Part shown: positions 16,016-25,198 of the stretch, in pieces
Layout: every line of letters starts with the position of its first letter
Position numbering within the stretch: position 1 is the first letter of the stretch
Assembly: GCA_034659475.1 (NCBI GenBank)
Contig: JAYEHK010000121.1
Location: 1 to 64,000, forward strand
Source: JAYEHK01 sp034659475
Lineage (GTDB): Bacteria; Bacillota; Syntrophomonadia; Syntrophomonadales; Syntrophomonadaceae
Direction: 5' to 3'
DNA: 64,000 bases
The notes under the pieces: model-generated
Databases searched by the model: none
Told to the model about the DNA's origin: nothing
What the model saw: only the letters and a program-made list of their open reading frames with translations
Translations under genes and position numbers: made by a program

Positions 16016-17743
16016 TTATTCAATAGAACGATTTTTGGTTATACCATATCGTGCTGCTTTTCTTACTACGGTAGATTGATTAATCTCTAGGGCTTGAGCA
16101 ACGTCATAGGTGGATTTATATTTTGAAAAAGCCATTTTAAGCATTTCTATTTCTGTGTTTTCTACTGCTAATCGAAGTGGGACAAGTTCTCTATCCATTT
16201 TTAATCTGTCACGCATTAGATACCCAGGAAGGTCCTTTGTAGTAATGGTATCATACGCAACGGTCACAATAAGTCGTTCGATCAGATTTTCAAGTTCTCT
16301 GATGTTACCTGGCCAGTGATAATCCATAAAGCATTGGATGACCTCTGGTGTTAGTCGTTTCATGGTATCATATTTTTCATTGAAAGAATCTACAAAAAAT
16401 TCACTTAAGGCAGGAATGTCAGCACTTCTTTCGCGTAAAGACGGAACATAAATCGGAACAACACTAAGTCGATAGAATAGATCCTGCCTGAATTCATTAT
16501 TTTCTACCATTTTAAAAAGATCTCTATTCGTTGCTGTAAGAATTCTGACGTCAATTTTTTGCGGTTTTACTCCACCAATTCTAGTTACTTCCCTGGCCTG
16601 AAGAACACGAAGAAGTTTGACCTGTAAATTCATAGGCATTTCACCAATTTCATCGAAAAATAATATCCCATTGTTAGCAAGTTCGAAATATCCAGGTTTA
16701 CCATTTTTACTTGCACCAGAAAAAGCACTTGGTTCATAGCCAAAAAGTTCTGATTCCAGTAGATTTTCTGGGATAGCAGCACAATTGACTTTTATCAAAG
16801 GTGCATTTTTCCTGGCACTATTCGCGTGAATAAGATCTGTAATCATCTCTTTTCCTACGCCTGATTCGCCCTGAATCAGTACTGTTGAATCACTGGTTGC
16901 TACACGAATGGTCATATCAATAAGAGATCTCATCTCACTGGACCGAACGAGATAATGTTTGGAATCGGGTAACTCAATAATAGGTAAAATATGTTTAGCA
17001 CTATCTGTAAGTTCTTCTTCTTCACATGTTTTTCTTTGCAGATCAATTAATGCAGTAATATCACAAACATCTGTTACAACTAGAATAATGTTGTCGTCAT
17101 CATCAAAAATCGGATTACTGGTTGCTAGAACTGTTTTGCCGGTTTTGGTTTCAAGTGTAGTCGTAATTCTTTGACGCTGTTCGAGAGCAATAAGTGTACC
17201 TGATCGAGAATATATTCCTTCCTTAACCAAATCAGCCATGTTTCTTCCTACACATTCTTCTGCGGATAAACCGGTAATTCTCTCAAACCCCTTATTTAAT
17301 CGAAGTGTGTTTCCTTCACCGTCTGTCATATATAAGCCATCAAAAGACGAATCAAAGATTGCATCAATTTGTCTACTCAGTTCCAGGCTGTAATCAAAGG
17401 TTTTTTTTTGAATTCGAACAGCGCTGTAAATCGTTTGCATCAGCGCTGCATCAGGCTTTTTTGTATTCTGATTATCATTCTCCGTTGTAAATAACAATGA
17501 GTCATTGCTATCTAGCAAAAAAATCTTATCTGCTTTTTGACCAGGATAGACATGATTTACGATGTCCTGAAGAAGTTGTGGCGTTATGACAAATCCCATG
17601 GATCTTCCGTTTGCATCGGTGAGTTCTGCCCCTCTCACATCTTCGCTTGTGAATTTGTGATAGACCTCTGATACCGTCATGTCGGAATTTAAGTTTAACT
17701 GACTGACCTTCTGATGATTTGCTGTTTTGCTTTCGTTAGCCAT
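16016..17743 (-). CDS. Sigma54-dependent transcriptional activator (PAS-AAA-TyrR-type HTH) 1
   Basis: 575 aa from ATG 17743 (GGAGG nine bases upstream). Domains: a degenerate CBS-like N-terminus (about 20-75), a PAS domain (about 125-235), the AAA+ sigma54-interaction domain with Walker A GESGVGKE (about 292-299) and Walker B 'ILFFDEIGE', and a C-terminal Fis/TyrR-like HTH ('STYDVAQALEINQSTVVRKAARYGI'). The sigma54-contact loop reads SAFSGA instead of GAFTGA. It is convergent with thiolase 1, whose promoter is of the sigma54 type, so it is the probable activator. PAS suggests sensing of a small molecule or redox state; the signal is unknown. Confidence 0.92.
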   Translation of the reverse strand: MANESKTANHQKVSQLNLNSDMTVSEVYHKFTSEDVRGAELTDANGRSMGFVITPQLLQDIVNHVYPGQKADKIFLLDSNDSLLFTTENDNQNTKKPDAALMQTIYSAVRIQKKTFDYSLELSRQIDAIFDSSFDGLYMTDGEGNTLRLNKGFERITGLSAEECVGRNMADLVKEGIYSRSGTLIALEQRQRITTTLETKTGKTVLATSNPIFDDDDNIILVVTDVCDITALIDLQRKTCEEEELTDSAKHILPIIELPDSKHYLVRSSEMRSLIDMTIRVATSDSTVLIQGESGVGKEMITDLIHANSARKNAPLIKVNCAAIPENLLESELFGYEPSAFSGASKNGKPGYFELANNGILFFDEIGEMPMNLQVKLLRVLQAREVTRIGGVKPQKIDVRILTATNRDLFKMVENNEFRQDLFYRLSVVPIYVPSLRERSADIPALSEFFVDSFNEKYDTMKRLTPEVIQCFMDYHWPGNIRELENLIERLIVTVAYDTITTKDLPGYLMRDRLKMDRELVPLRLAVENTEIEMLKMAFSKYKSTYDVAQALEINQSTVVRKAARYGITKNRSIE

Positions 17744-17846
17744 TTTCAACGTCCTCCATATAACATATCAGGATATCTTTAGATTTTATTTTACCACGAC
17801 TAAATACATTTTTCACCAAATTCACAGTTGCTTTGCAAATGCTATT

Positions 17847-18007
17847 AGGGGCTATCAAGAAATAAACAAGGCAGAATACGCTGAAGATTTTTCTCGCTAG
17901 ACGAGGCATCAAAGCGCAGTCATACTGGACGTATGGCAAGCTTTGATAACGAAGTATAGCGTGAAAAAGACCGGCGTAAATGACTAGTTTGTTTTTTGAT
18001 AGTCCCT
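17847..18007. repeat. 161-bp MITE-like element, copy 1
   Basis: Terminal inverted repeats AGGGGCTATCAAGAAATAAAC and (inverted) AGGGACTATCAAAAAACAAAC bound a 161-bp sequence. The reverse complement differs at only five positions from 22182-22342. No transposase inside. Flanking TTA/TA suggests insertion at TA. Confidence 0.85.
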
Positions 18008-18101
18008 TATGTTAACGCAATAAGATTTAGGCTACGCATTGTGACGAATAGTTGCATTTCGTATAAATGAGAAATAAACTTAAGATTATAAAAGATGAAG
18101 G

Positions 18102-19379
18102 GTGAATAAAAAAACGATGAAAGTAAATCTAGCCTATGGCAAAAGTCAGAAGTTCATTGAAATTGCTGATGATTGCAGAATTACTGAAGTGTTTGCAAAT
18201 AAGATAAATAGACTGCAAACAGACCAAACAGGACTTGTTAATGATTCACTTCAGCATCCAATCAATACCGAAAATCTGACTGCCATTATACGAAAAAAAA
18301 ATGCTAAAAATGTTGTGATCGTTGTCAATGATATGACACGTCCCACACCATATAAAACCATTTTACCTCCTTTGTTTGAACAACTAAAAAAAGCCGGTAT
18401 TTCTAAGGAAGACATAACTTTGCTGGTTGCACTCGGCATCCATCGTCCCCATACAAAGGAAGATAATCTATCTATATTTGGTGAAGAGATATGCAATCAA
18501 TATCGAATAGAAAACCATAATTGTGACGAAAATCTAGTATCTCTTGGAAAACTAACCAATGGAGCCGAGCTAATCATTAACAGAACGGCTGCCGAAGCGG
18601 ATCTATTAATCACGACGGGAATGGTGGGGCTTCATTATTTTGCAGGGTATTCGGGGGGGAGAAAATCAGTTATGCCAGGGATTGCAGCACGGTCACTAAT
18701 AGAAGCAAATCATAAAATGATGAACGATGAACGTGCACATCTGGGCAATTATGAAAACAATCCTGTTTCAGATTTTATGATCGAAGCTGCACGTAAAGCG
18801 GGAGTGGATTTTATTCTTAATGTTGTTACTACAGGTCATCAAGAAATTGCTTATTGTGCTGCGGGAGATCTATATGATGCCTGGGTAGATGCCGTCAAAT
18901 TTTGTGAAGAAATGAATGTTGTGCCATTAGATGAAAAAGTAGATATTGTGATCGCCAGCTGTGGTGGTTATCCAAAGGACATTAACATGTATCAGGCACA
19001 AAAAGCCATAGATTCAGCAGCTCTCGCAGTGAAAGACGGGGGTACAATTATTCTGGTGGCCGAATGCAGTGAAGGTCTCGGTGAAGCAACTTTTGAAAAA
19101 TGGATTTACGAAGCCAGTACTCAGGAAGATATTATCAATCGATTTCATAATGCCTTTGAACTGGGTGGGCATAAAGCCTTTGCAATCTGCAGAACCCTTC
19201 GAAAAGCTGAAATTCTGCTTGTGAGTGAGCTTCAAGAGAAGGACGTCAGGGCGATGTTCCTGAAACCGGTAGAAAATTTACAGGATGCGCTTAATCAGGC
19301 AATAAAGAAGCATGGAAGCAATGCATCCATAATGATTATGTCGGAAGCACCTAAAATTGCTGTTAAAATACAAAAATAG
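18102..19379 (+). CDS. larA: LarA-type nickel-dependent lactate racemase (or related 2-hydroxyacid racemase/epimerase)
   Basis: 425 aa with GTG at 18102; ATG at 18117 is an alternative and spacing to the AAGGG does not decide. DUF2088 N-terminal domain ('NDMTRPTPYKTILPPL') and LarA C-terminal domain. The catalytic and cofactor residues of L. plantarum LarA (H108, H174, K184, H200) have counterparts at H114, H178 ('GLHYFAGYSGGRKS'), K188 and H204. The enzyme uses the nickel-pincer nucleotide cofactor made by LarB, LarC and LarE, none of which is in the window. With GlcD/GlcF nearby it points to lactate use. Other LarA homologues act on other 2-hydroxyacids. Confidence 0.85.
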   Translation: MNKKTMKVNLAYGKSQKFIEIADDCRITEVFANKINRLQTDQTGLVNDSLQHPINTENLTAIIRKKNAKNVVIVVNDMTRPTPYKTILPPLFEQLKKAGISKEDITLLVALGIHRPHTKEDNLSIFGEEICNQYRIENHNCDENLVSLGKLTNGAELIINRTAAEADLLITTGMVGLHYFAGYSGGRKSVMPGIAARSLIEANHKMMNDERAHLGNYENNPVSDFMIEAARKAGVDFILNVVTTGHQEIAYCAAGDLYDAWVDAVKFCEEMNVVPLDEKVDIVIASCGGYPKDINMYQAQKAIDSAALAVKDGGTIILVAECSEGLGEATFEKWIYEASTQEDIINRFHNAFELGGHKAFAICRTLRKAEILLVSELQEKDVRAMFLKPVENLQDALNQAIKKHGSNASIMIMSEAPKIAVKIQK

Positions 19380-19439
19380 AATAATTATTGCTTCCAATCC
19401 ATAGAGATAACTATAAATAGTGGGTTAAAGGAGAAATAC

Positions 19440-20339
19440 ATGTATAAAGCTCTGTTAGAAGCCCTCCCCCCCGAGATAATTAAACAAAATGAGCCGATGA
19501 AAATGCATACCAGTTTTAGGATTGGAGGGCCAGTTGATATAATGGTCATTCCAGAAAATATGGAGCAGATTAAAACCGTTTTGCGGTTTTGTGAAGCCGC
19601 GAATATTCCGTTGTTTGTAGTTGGCTTGGGCAGTAACCTCTTGGTTCGAGATAAGGGGATTCGCGGTGTTGTACTTAAGATTGGGAAAGGCCTTAAAAAG
19701 GTTGAGATAAACGGTAACAGAATAAAAACACAAGCAGGGATCAGACTCGCGGAACTCAGTAAAATTGCTGCCGCTCATTCACTTTCCAGATTCGAGTTTG
19801 CAGAGGGTATTCCAGGCAGTCTCGGCGGAGCCATATTTATGAATGCCGGTGCATACGGCGGTGAAATGAAAGATGTAATTATTAGTGTAGATGCCATCAC
19901 CAAGGAAGGGGAAGAACGTACTTTTTCAGCAACGGAATTAAATTTTTCCTACCGCAATAGTATATTTCAGCAAAATTCATACATCATACTGGCGGCTGAA
20001 CTAAAGTTAAGCACTGAGAATCAAGAGAAAATTTATACCCGGATGAAACAACTGGCCACTAGTCGCCGACAAAAACAACCGCTTCATCTGCCCAGTGCCG
20101 GAAGTGTATTCAGGAGACCAGAGGGCTACTATGTTGGGCCAATGGTTGAACAACTTGGTTTCAAAGGATTTCGTATTGGCGGTGCTGAGGTATCAGATAA
20201 ACATGCAGGGTTTATCGTAAACGCTGCAGATGCCACCGCGGATGATGTGTTAGCTATGATTAAAAAGATACAACACGAAGTAAAACAACAATATAGTGTT
20301 GACCTTCGTTCTGAAATCAGAGTCATCGGAGAAGAATAA
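19440..20339 (+). CDS. murB: UDP-N-acetylenolpyruvoylglucosamine reductase
   Basis: 299 aa, ATG with AAAGGAGAAA upstream. FAD-binding segment 'VGLGSNLLVRDKGIRGVVLK', 'GIPGSLGGAIFMNAGAYGGEMKDV', and the C-terminal domain with the proton-donor Ser in 'PSAGSVFRRPEG'. Type II MurB as in Firmicutes; performs the second committed step of peptidoglycan synthesis. It follows larA by 60 bases on the same strand, without an obvious functional link. Confidence 0.97.
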   Translation: MYKALLEALPPEIIKQNEPMKMHTSFRIGGPVDIMVIPENMEQIKTVLRFCEAANIPLFVVGLGSNLLVRDKGIRGVVLKIGKGLKKVEINGNRIKTQAGIRLAELSKIAAAHSLSRFEFAEGIPGSLGGAIFMNAGAYGGEMKDVIISVDAITKEGEERTFSATELNFSYRNSIFQQNSYIILAAELKLSTENQEKIYTRMKQLATSRRQKQPLHLPSAGSVFRRPEGYYVGPMVEQLGFKGFRIGGAEVSDKHAGFIVNAADATADDVLAMIKKIQHEVKQQYSVDLRSEIRVIGEE

Positions 20340-20357
20340 CAAAAAAAGGAATTTAGC

Positions 20358-22097
20358 ATGAAAAAAACAGTAATCTGTGCCCTTAACGCAAAATTCATTC
20401 ACTCCTCACTTGCGATTAGGTATTTGACCTCATTTTGCAAGAAAAACAACATCTCAAATATCTCGATGCTGGAGTTCACTATTAATGATTTAACAGATAA
20501 TATTATCCCGGCTATTTATGAGGAACACCCTGATATTCTTTGCTTTTCCTGTTATATCTGGAATATTGATATGATACATCGTATTGCATCAAGTCTAAAA
20601 AAAGTATCACCACATACCACGATTATTTTTGGCGGACCGGAGGTAAGTTACGACGCTGAAGAACTGTTAAAACACCATCCATATATTGATTGTATTATTC
20701 GTGGAGAAGGAGAGCTCACCCTTTTAGAATTAATTCATGCGATCAATGAGGACAGGCCCTGGGATTCAATTGAAGGCATTAGTTACCAAACGTCCTGCGT
20801 ACCTTTGTCTACCTCTGACCGTCCCCTAATTAAAGAACTTGATATAATCCCGTTCCCTTATGAAAATGAGCTAGCGTCTCTCGAGGATAAAATTGTTTAT
20901 TATGAAACCAACCGCGGCTGTCCCTTTAACTGCAGTTATTGTCTGTCATCCACGATTAAAGGTGTCCGGTTTTTTTCAATGGACAGAGTGAAAAAAGACC
21001 TTTTGACGTTAATGAACCATAGGGTGCGCGAGATAAAATTTGTTGATCGAAGTTTTAATTGTAACGAAAAAAGAGCTATGCAAATAATGCAGTTTATCCT
21101 TGAGCATAAACCGCAAAACACATTTCATTTTGAAATTGAACCCGACCTCTTGACAGATTCTATGCTGGAGTATTTAACCACCGTCCCACCGGATTTATTT
21201 AACTTTGAAATTGGTATTCAGTCGACGTTTACTCCAACATTACGAGCTGTTAACCGAAGGGGTGTATGGGAAATCATTAAGCCGAAAATAAGATTTTTAA
21301 GAGAAAACACACATATTCACACTCACCTTGATCTAATAGCAGGGTTACCCTTTGAATCGTTTGCTCAATTCAAAACATCATTCAATCAATTATTTTTAGT
21401 ACATCCCCATGTAATCCAACTGGGTTTTTTAAAATTATTAAAAGGCGCTGCAATAAGAGAACAACCGAATGAACATGCATATCTGTTTGAGGATTTACCA
21501 CCGTATCAAATCCTGCAGAATCAATACATGACTTATGCTGAACTGGTTCAGTTAGAAAGAATTGCCGACTTATTGGATCGCTATTATAATAGTGATCTAT
21601 TTCAAATGAGTTTGACATACATCATAAACAGTCTCTATAAAGAAGATGCCTTTGCCTTTTGGGATGATTTTGTCACCTTCTGGAATGATAAAAAGCTTTT
21701 TGCATTGGGACACAAAAGGGAAACGCTATATACATTTTTAATGCAATTCACTCACATTTATCATCCGGATCACATAAACGTTTTGAATGAGTTAATCAAG
21801 TTTGATTTCCTTCAAAAGAATCACAAAACAAACCTGCCCGATGCTATAGTGAGCATCAACCCGACTAATTTAAACGAACAAACCTATGACCTAATAAAAG
21901 ATGAATCGTTTATAGATCAATATCTTCCGGAATTTATAGGAAAATCACATCGTGAAGTTCGCAAATGTGTTCATATGGAATATTTCACAATTAACCCTCG
22001 GGACACCACAATGAACACAGATTTACAGCCGATTATGTTTGTTTATGATAAACAGAAAAAAACACCCCGACGGATAATAAATTTGGAACCTTGTTAA
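20358..22097 (+). CDS. B12-binding radical SAM protein (DUF4080 type)
   Basis: 579 aa, starting 18 bases after murB with AAAAAAGGA upstream. N-terminal cobalamin-binding Rossmann domain ('CFSCYIWNIDMIHRIASSLKK', 'IIFGGPEVSYDAEELL'), radical SAM core with cluster cysteines C188, C192 and C195 ('RGCPFNCSYCLSS'), and a C-terminal DUF4080-like region of about 200 aa. The substrate is unknown; relatives are methyltransferases or poorly characterised enzymes. Confidence 0.9.
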   Translation: MKKTVICALNAKFIHSSLAIRYLTSFCKKNNISNISMLEFTINDLTDNIIPAIYEEHPDILCFSCYIWNIDMIHRIASSLKKVSPHTTIIFGGPEVSYDAEELLKHHPYIDCIIRGEGELTLLELIHAINEDRPWDSIEGISYQTSCVPLSTSDRPLIKELDIIPFPYENELASLEDKIVYYETNRGCPFNCSYCLSSTIKGVRFFSMDRVKKDLLTLMNHRVREIKFVDRSFNCNEKRAMQIMQFILEHKPQNTFHFEIEPDLLTDSMLEYLTTVPPDLFNFEIGIQSTFTPTLRAVNRRGVWEIIKPKIRFLRENTHIHTHLDLIAGLPFESFAQFKTSFNQLFLVHPHVIQLGFLKLLKGAAIREQPNEHAYLFEDLPPYQILQNQYMTYAELVQLERIADLLDRYYNSDLFQMSLTYIINSLYKEDAFAFWDDFVTFWNDKKLFALGHKRETLYTFLMQFTHIYHPDHINVLNELIKFDFLQKNHKTNLPDAIVSINPTNLNEQTYDLIKDESFIDQYLPEFIGKSHREVRKCVHMEYFTINPRDTTMNTDLQPIMFVYDKQKKTPRRIINLEPC

Positions 22098-22132
22098 CAT
22101 GAAATACTACTATAAATTGCAAAATGATTGTA

Positions 22133-22167
22133 CGACAGTGATCCAGGGCTCACTGTCGCATTTTTTC
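22133..22167 (+). terminator. Rho-independent terminator
   Basis: ACGACAGTGA / TCACTGTCG stem followed by six T's, about 35 bases after the radical SAM gene. Confidence 0.85.
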
Positions 22168-22181
22168 GATTTTTCGATGTA

Positions 22182-22342
22182 AGGGACTATCAAAAAATAA
22201 ACTAGTCATTTACGCCGGTCTTTTTCACGCTATACTTCGTTATCAAAGCTTGTCATACGTCCAGTATGACTGCGCTTTGATGCCTCGTCTAACGAGAAAA
22301 ATCCTCAGCGTATTCTGCCTTGTTTATTTCTTGATAGTCCCT
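22182..22342. repeat. 161-bp MITE-like element, copy 2 (inverted relative to copy 1)
   Basis: Begins AGGGACTATCAAAAAATAAAC and ends with GTTTATTTCTTGATAGTCCCT. Same length as the element at 17847-18007 and 156 of 161 bases identical in reverse complement. Together the copies bracket larA-murB-rSAM. Confidence 0.85.
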
Positions 22343-22438
22343 AACCTGTTAGGAGACAAGAATTTCCTTGCATTTTGCAGTAACATAACATATCCTGCAA
22401 TTAAATAGTAGATAAATGATAGGAAGGGAGTTTACTCA

Positions 22439-23047
22439 ATGATTGAAGATCAGATCCAGCAGTTGCGTGGTCGTAAAGCCAACATTCTTGATCATCAAAA
22501 ATCTTTTCAATCGTCAGTATTATTGCCTGTTGTAAAAATAGACGATGAATTACAGGTCCTATTTGAAAAAAGGTCAGCAGATTTAAAGCTGCAACCCGGA
22601 GAGATTTGCTTTCCCGGAGGGAAAATAGAAAAAGGTGAAACATCAGAAGAAACTGTACTAAGAGAAACCTGTGAGGAATTAGGGCTTAGTTCCAACGATA
22701 TAGAAATCCTTGCCCCTCTTGATATCATGGTGAGTCCATTTAATGCAATAATTTATCCATATATTGGAATAATCGACGATCCTTCTAAGATTGAATATAA
22801 CCCGGATGAGGTTGAACAAATCTTTTTTGTCCCTTTATCTTTTTTCCTCTTAAATAGCCCAAAACTAACTAAATTACACCTTCAAATCAGGATGCCAGAT
22901 GATTATCCGTTTGAGTTAGTGCCTTATGGTAAAAACTATCCTTACCGTGAGGGTGTCTATCCACAGCAATTTTACGTGTGGGAAGACAAAGTTATTTGGG
23001 GTTTAACGGCTCGCATCCTGTATCACTTTTTATCCTTATTGAAATAA
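22439..23047 (+). CDS. Nudix hydrolase, CoA pyrophosphatase type
   Basis: 202 aa, ATG at 22439 with AGGAAGGGAG upstream. The Nudix box spans about residues 60-83 (starts GGKIEKGETS, with the RE..EELGL half complete). The preceding 'LQPGEICFPGG' matches NudL/CoA-diphosphatase proteins, which split CoA and its derivatives to 3'-phosphoadenylate and 4'-phosphopantetheine. The assignment to CoA rather than other nucleotides is by family resemblance. Confidence 0.85.
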   Translation: MIEDQIQQLRGRKANILDHQKSFQSSVLLPVVKIDDELQVLFEKRSADLKLQPGEICFPGGKIEKGETSEETVLRETCEELGLSSNDIEILAPLDIMVSPFNAIIYPYIGIIDDPSKIEYNPDEVEQIFFVPLSFFLLNSPKLTKLHLQIRMPDDYPFELVPYGKNYPYREGVYPQQFYVWEDKVIWGLTARILYHFLSLLK

Positions 23048-23062
23048 TGCAACAAATGATTA

Positions 23063-23340
23063 CAAATAGGGTCTGACCCTAGCATGTACTGATGAAAATA
23101 GGTTAGGGGTGAGGAGTCAGGCGCTATGCGCCAAGCATTGACCTTACTCCTCACCCCTAACCCTTTAAAAAAAGTCCGCATCCTTAATCACGACCGAAGG
23201 GAGTATCAGCGTCCTATTAAAGGTGACCGATAGGGAACATTAGTTGCACCTGTAAGGTGTTGTACCCGTAAGGGTGTGTCTATTTAAAAAATCTGCGTAA
23301 ATCATAAAAATCATAATGATCTGCGTCTATTAAAAACCTA
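23063..23340. repeat. Composite dispersed repeat (copy 2)
   Basis: Fills the gene-free gap 23048-23441. Contains AGGGTCTGACCCT (23068-23080), the GGTTAGGGGTGAGGAG / CTCCTCACCCCTAACC hairpin (23101-23164), 'GTCCGCATCCTTAATCACGACCGAAGGGAGTATCAG' type sequence and 'ACCCGTAAGGGTG', in the inverse order and orientation of 10798-11162. Diverged, but clearly the same modular family. Confidence 0.7.
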
Positions 23341-23441
23341 TTTTCTAACAAATCAATAATCAGATTCAACTAACAATGTAGTGACTTTCCTGTTATACTT
23401 AACATTAGACAATTTTAAATTTTAAACAGGAGGAACAACAT

Positions 23442-23972
23442 TTGGGACACATTTTTAGTTTTATCAGTGCTGGAGACAGAAGAGTTTTTTTGATCTTAAA
23501 TCGGCGATTACAGTGTTTGCTGTTAGATATTGTTATGCAGATTTTTACCCAGATGGGTTCTTTAATGTTTGTGGCTATTTTAGCAATGTTTTTCTATTTC
23601 TCTGGTTGCCGTAATCTGGTGGAACTGTCGGGACAATTAATTGCTGTTTTGTTAATTAGTCAGGTCTTTGTTCAAGTTATTAAACGAATGGTAAATCGTC
23701 CACGTCCTTTTCGGGTATTGGAAAACGCTATTGCTAAAAGACCTCCAACGTGTAAGTATTCCTTCCCCAGCGGTCATACTAGTGCTGCCTTCTGTATTGC
23801 GTTTGCTTTGTCGAGCGGGATTCCTGGATTAAGTTTTGTATTCTTTTCTTTGGCATCTATGGTTGGTGTATCAAGAATTTATTTGGGTGCCCATTATCCA
23901 ACCGATGTACTGGTAGGATATTTTACGGCCTATGCTTCATTTCTGTTAAACGCCCGTTTTTTCCTGGGCTAA
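23442..23972 (+). CDS. PAP2-superfamily membrane phosphatase
   Basis: 176 aa, TTG start with ACAGGAGGAA upstream. All three acid-phosphatase motifs are present: 'KRMVNRPRPF', 'PSGHTSAAF' and 'SRIYLGAHYPTDV', among four to five membrane helices. Probable undecaprenyl-pyrophosphate or lipid phosphate phosphatase (BcrC/PgpB-like). Confidence 0.9.
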   Translation: MGHIFSFISAGDRRVFLILNRRLQCLLLDIVMQIFTQMGSLMFVAILAMFFYFSGCRNLVELSGQLIAVLLISQVFVQVIKRMVNRPRPFRVLENAIAKRPPTCKYSFPSGHTSAAFCIAFALSSGIPGLSFVFFSLASMVGVSRIYLGAHYPTDVLVGYFTAYASFLLNARFFLG

Positions 23973-24129
23973 GACCTTCTAAAACCCCTCTTGTAATTCT
24001 GTTTGGTATATAGTTTTATACTCCCCGGTCGCATGTGGTTCTGAAATGGCAAAATTCAAAATAACCTTTCATAAGAACCGAATTTGTTTATTCAAACGAT
24101 TGGAAAGATTTGACAGGGGAGGTCTGCGT

Positions 24130-24606
24130 TTGCAAAAAACATACGTGCTAGATACTAACATTCTTCTATCTGAAAACCCCAGTCAGTCCGCATTGGCCTA
24201 TTTTAATGGTCAAAAGCTCTTACCGCTGCGCTATTTACATCATCGTCCTTTTGGTATCAGTCCTAAAAATGCCGACCAAAATTTTCTTCAGGAAGCACTT
24301 TACTGTAGTCCTGATGAAGCCTCGCTAGTTATTGCACGTGGACCTGCCGGAACCGCAAAAACATTTTATTCCCTTGCTGTAGGACTTGATATGGTTATGA
24401 GCAGCAGCAAAAAGGCCTATCGAAAAATCCTCTTCTGTCGGCCTAATATTACTATGGATGAGGATATAGGTTTTTTGCCTGGAACAGAAAGTGAGAAGTT
24501 AGGTCCGCTGCTAAGAGGTGTAAAGGATAACCTGGAGATTCTTCTGGATACGGAAGAAGAGTGCGAGCGTTCCTATCTCGCCTCGGAAGGTGCCAAAAGA
24601 ATGTAA
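24130..24606 (+). pseudogene. PhoH-family PIN-ATPase, internally deleted and truncated
   Basis: The frame from TTG 24130 (GGGGAGGT upstream) starts like the PIN domain of PhoH2-type proteins ('KTYVLDTNILLSENP'). After about 18 residues it jumps straight to the linker of the ATPase part ('LPLRYLHHRPFGISPKNADQNF'). The Walker A reads GPAGTAKT where GxxGxGKT is expected. The frame stops before the C-terminal part of the ATPase. Intact relatives are over 400 aa, so this 158-aa gene lacks most of the PIN nuclease and the end of the ATPase. It is almost surely non-functional. Confidence 0.75.
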
Positions 24607-24639
24607 AGGAGATGCAACCGTTTCAGTTTGCATCTCCTT
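24606..24639 (+). terminator. Rho-independent terminator-like hairpin
   Basis: AAGGAGATGCAA / TTTGCATCTCCTT stem directly after the phoH remnant stop; weak T-run. Nothing is seen between here and 24798. Confidence 0.65.
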
Positions 24640-24798
24640 GTTCATAAATTCTCAGCCTTATATGCTATCTAATTAATTTGAAAACACCCTTGTCTTTTGC
24701 ATATATTTTGTTTACTGATGATAGTTTGTTTTACCGGTTTACATCAATAAGCAAGCACTATATAACAGGAATTCTGTATACAGATTTCTCCAACAATA

Positions 24799-25185
24799 CT
24801 AAGCAGCGTCGGTTCGTTTTAACCGCCGCTCTTGTATTCGAGTAATTACTTTTATAAAAAGTGCAGAACTCACAAACCAGGCGATCAACGCAATAACTAA
24901 TGCTAAACCCCATTTACCAGTATATGCCATAATAAGATACGAGGTTATCACACAAACAGTGCACCCCATCATTCCTGCCACTGCACCCAGAGCTACTTCT
25001 CCAGCATCTTTTGATCCCTGGAAAACACCTGCCATAATCACAGCAGCAACCATTACTGCTGGAAATGCTGCAAAAATACCCGCAAATGATTTCCACGGAA
25101 TAACCTGGACCAGTATATAACAGGCGGCAACAGAAGCACCCCCTAATATAAATCGTAATGCAAGATCCTTTATCTGGCGATCCAT
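24799..25185 (-). CDS. DUF3147 membrane protein (second of tandem pair)
   Basis: About 128 aa from ATG 25185, which has GGAGGG nine bases upstream; longer starts read into the upstream gene. Four hydrophobic helices with 'FILGGASVAACYILVQVIPWKSFAGIFAAFPAVMVAAVIMAG' and a basic C-terminus. Paralogue of the gene just upstream (shared 'R..LGG..V......F.G.FAAFPAV' signature). Confidence 0.75.
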   Translation of the reverse strand: MDRQIKDLALRFILGGASVAACYILVQVIPWKSFAGIFAAFPAVMVAAVIMAGVFQGSKDAGEVALGAVAGMMGCTVCVITSYLIMAYTGKWGLALVIALIAWFVSSALFIKVITRIQERRLKRTDAA

Positions 25186-25198
25186 TGATTTAACCCTC

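Noticed and set aside
17736..17939. Possible 67-aa gene on the minus strand
   Set aside because: It runs through the 161-bp MITE and overlaps the sigma54 activator start; no ribosome site or protein-like pattern.
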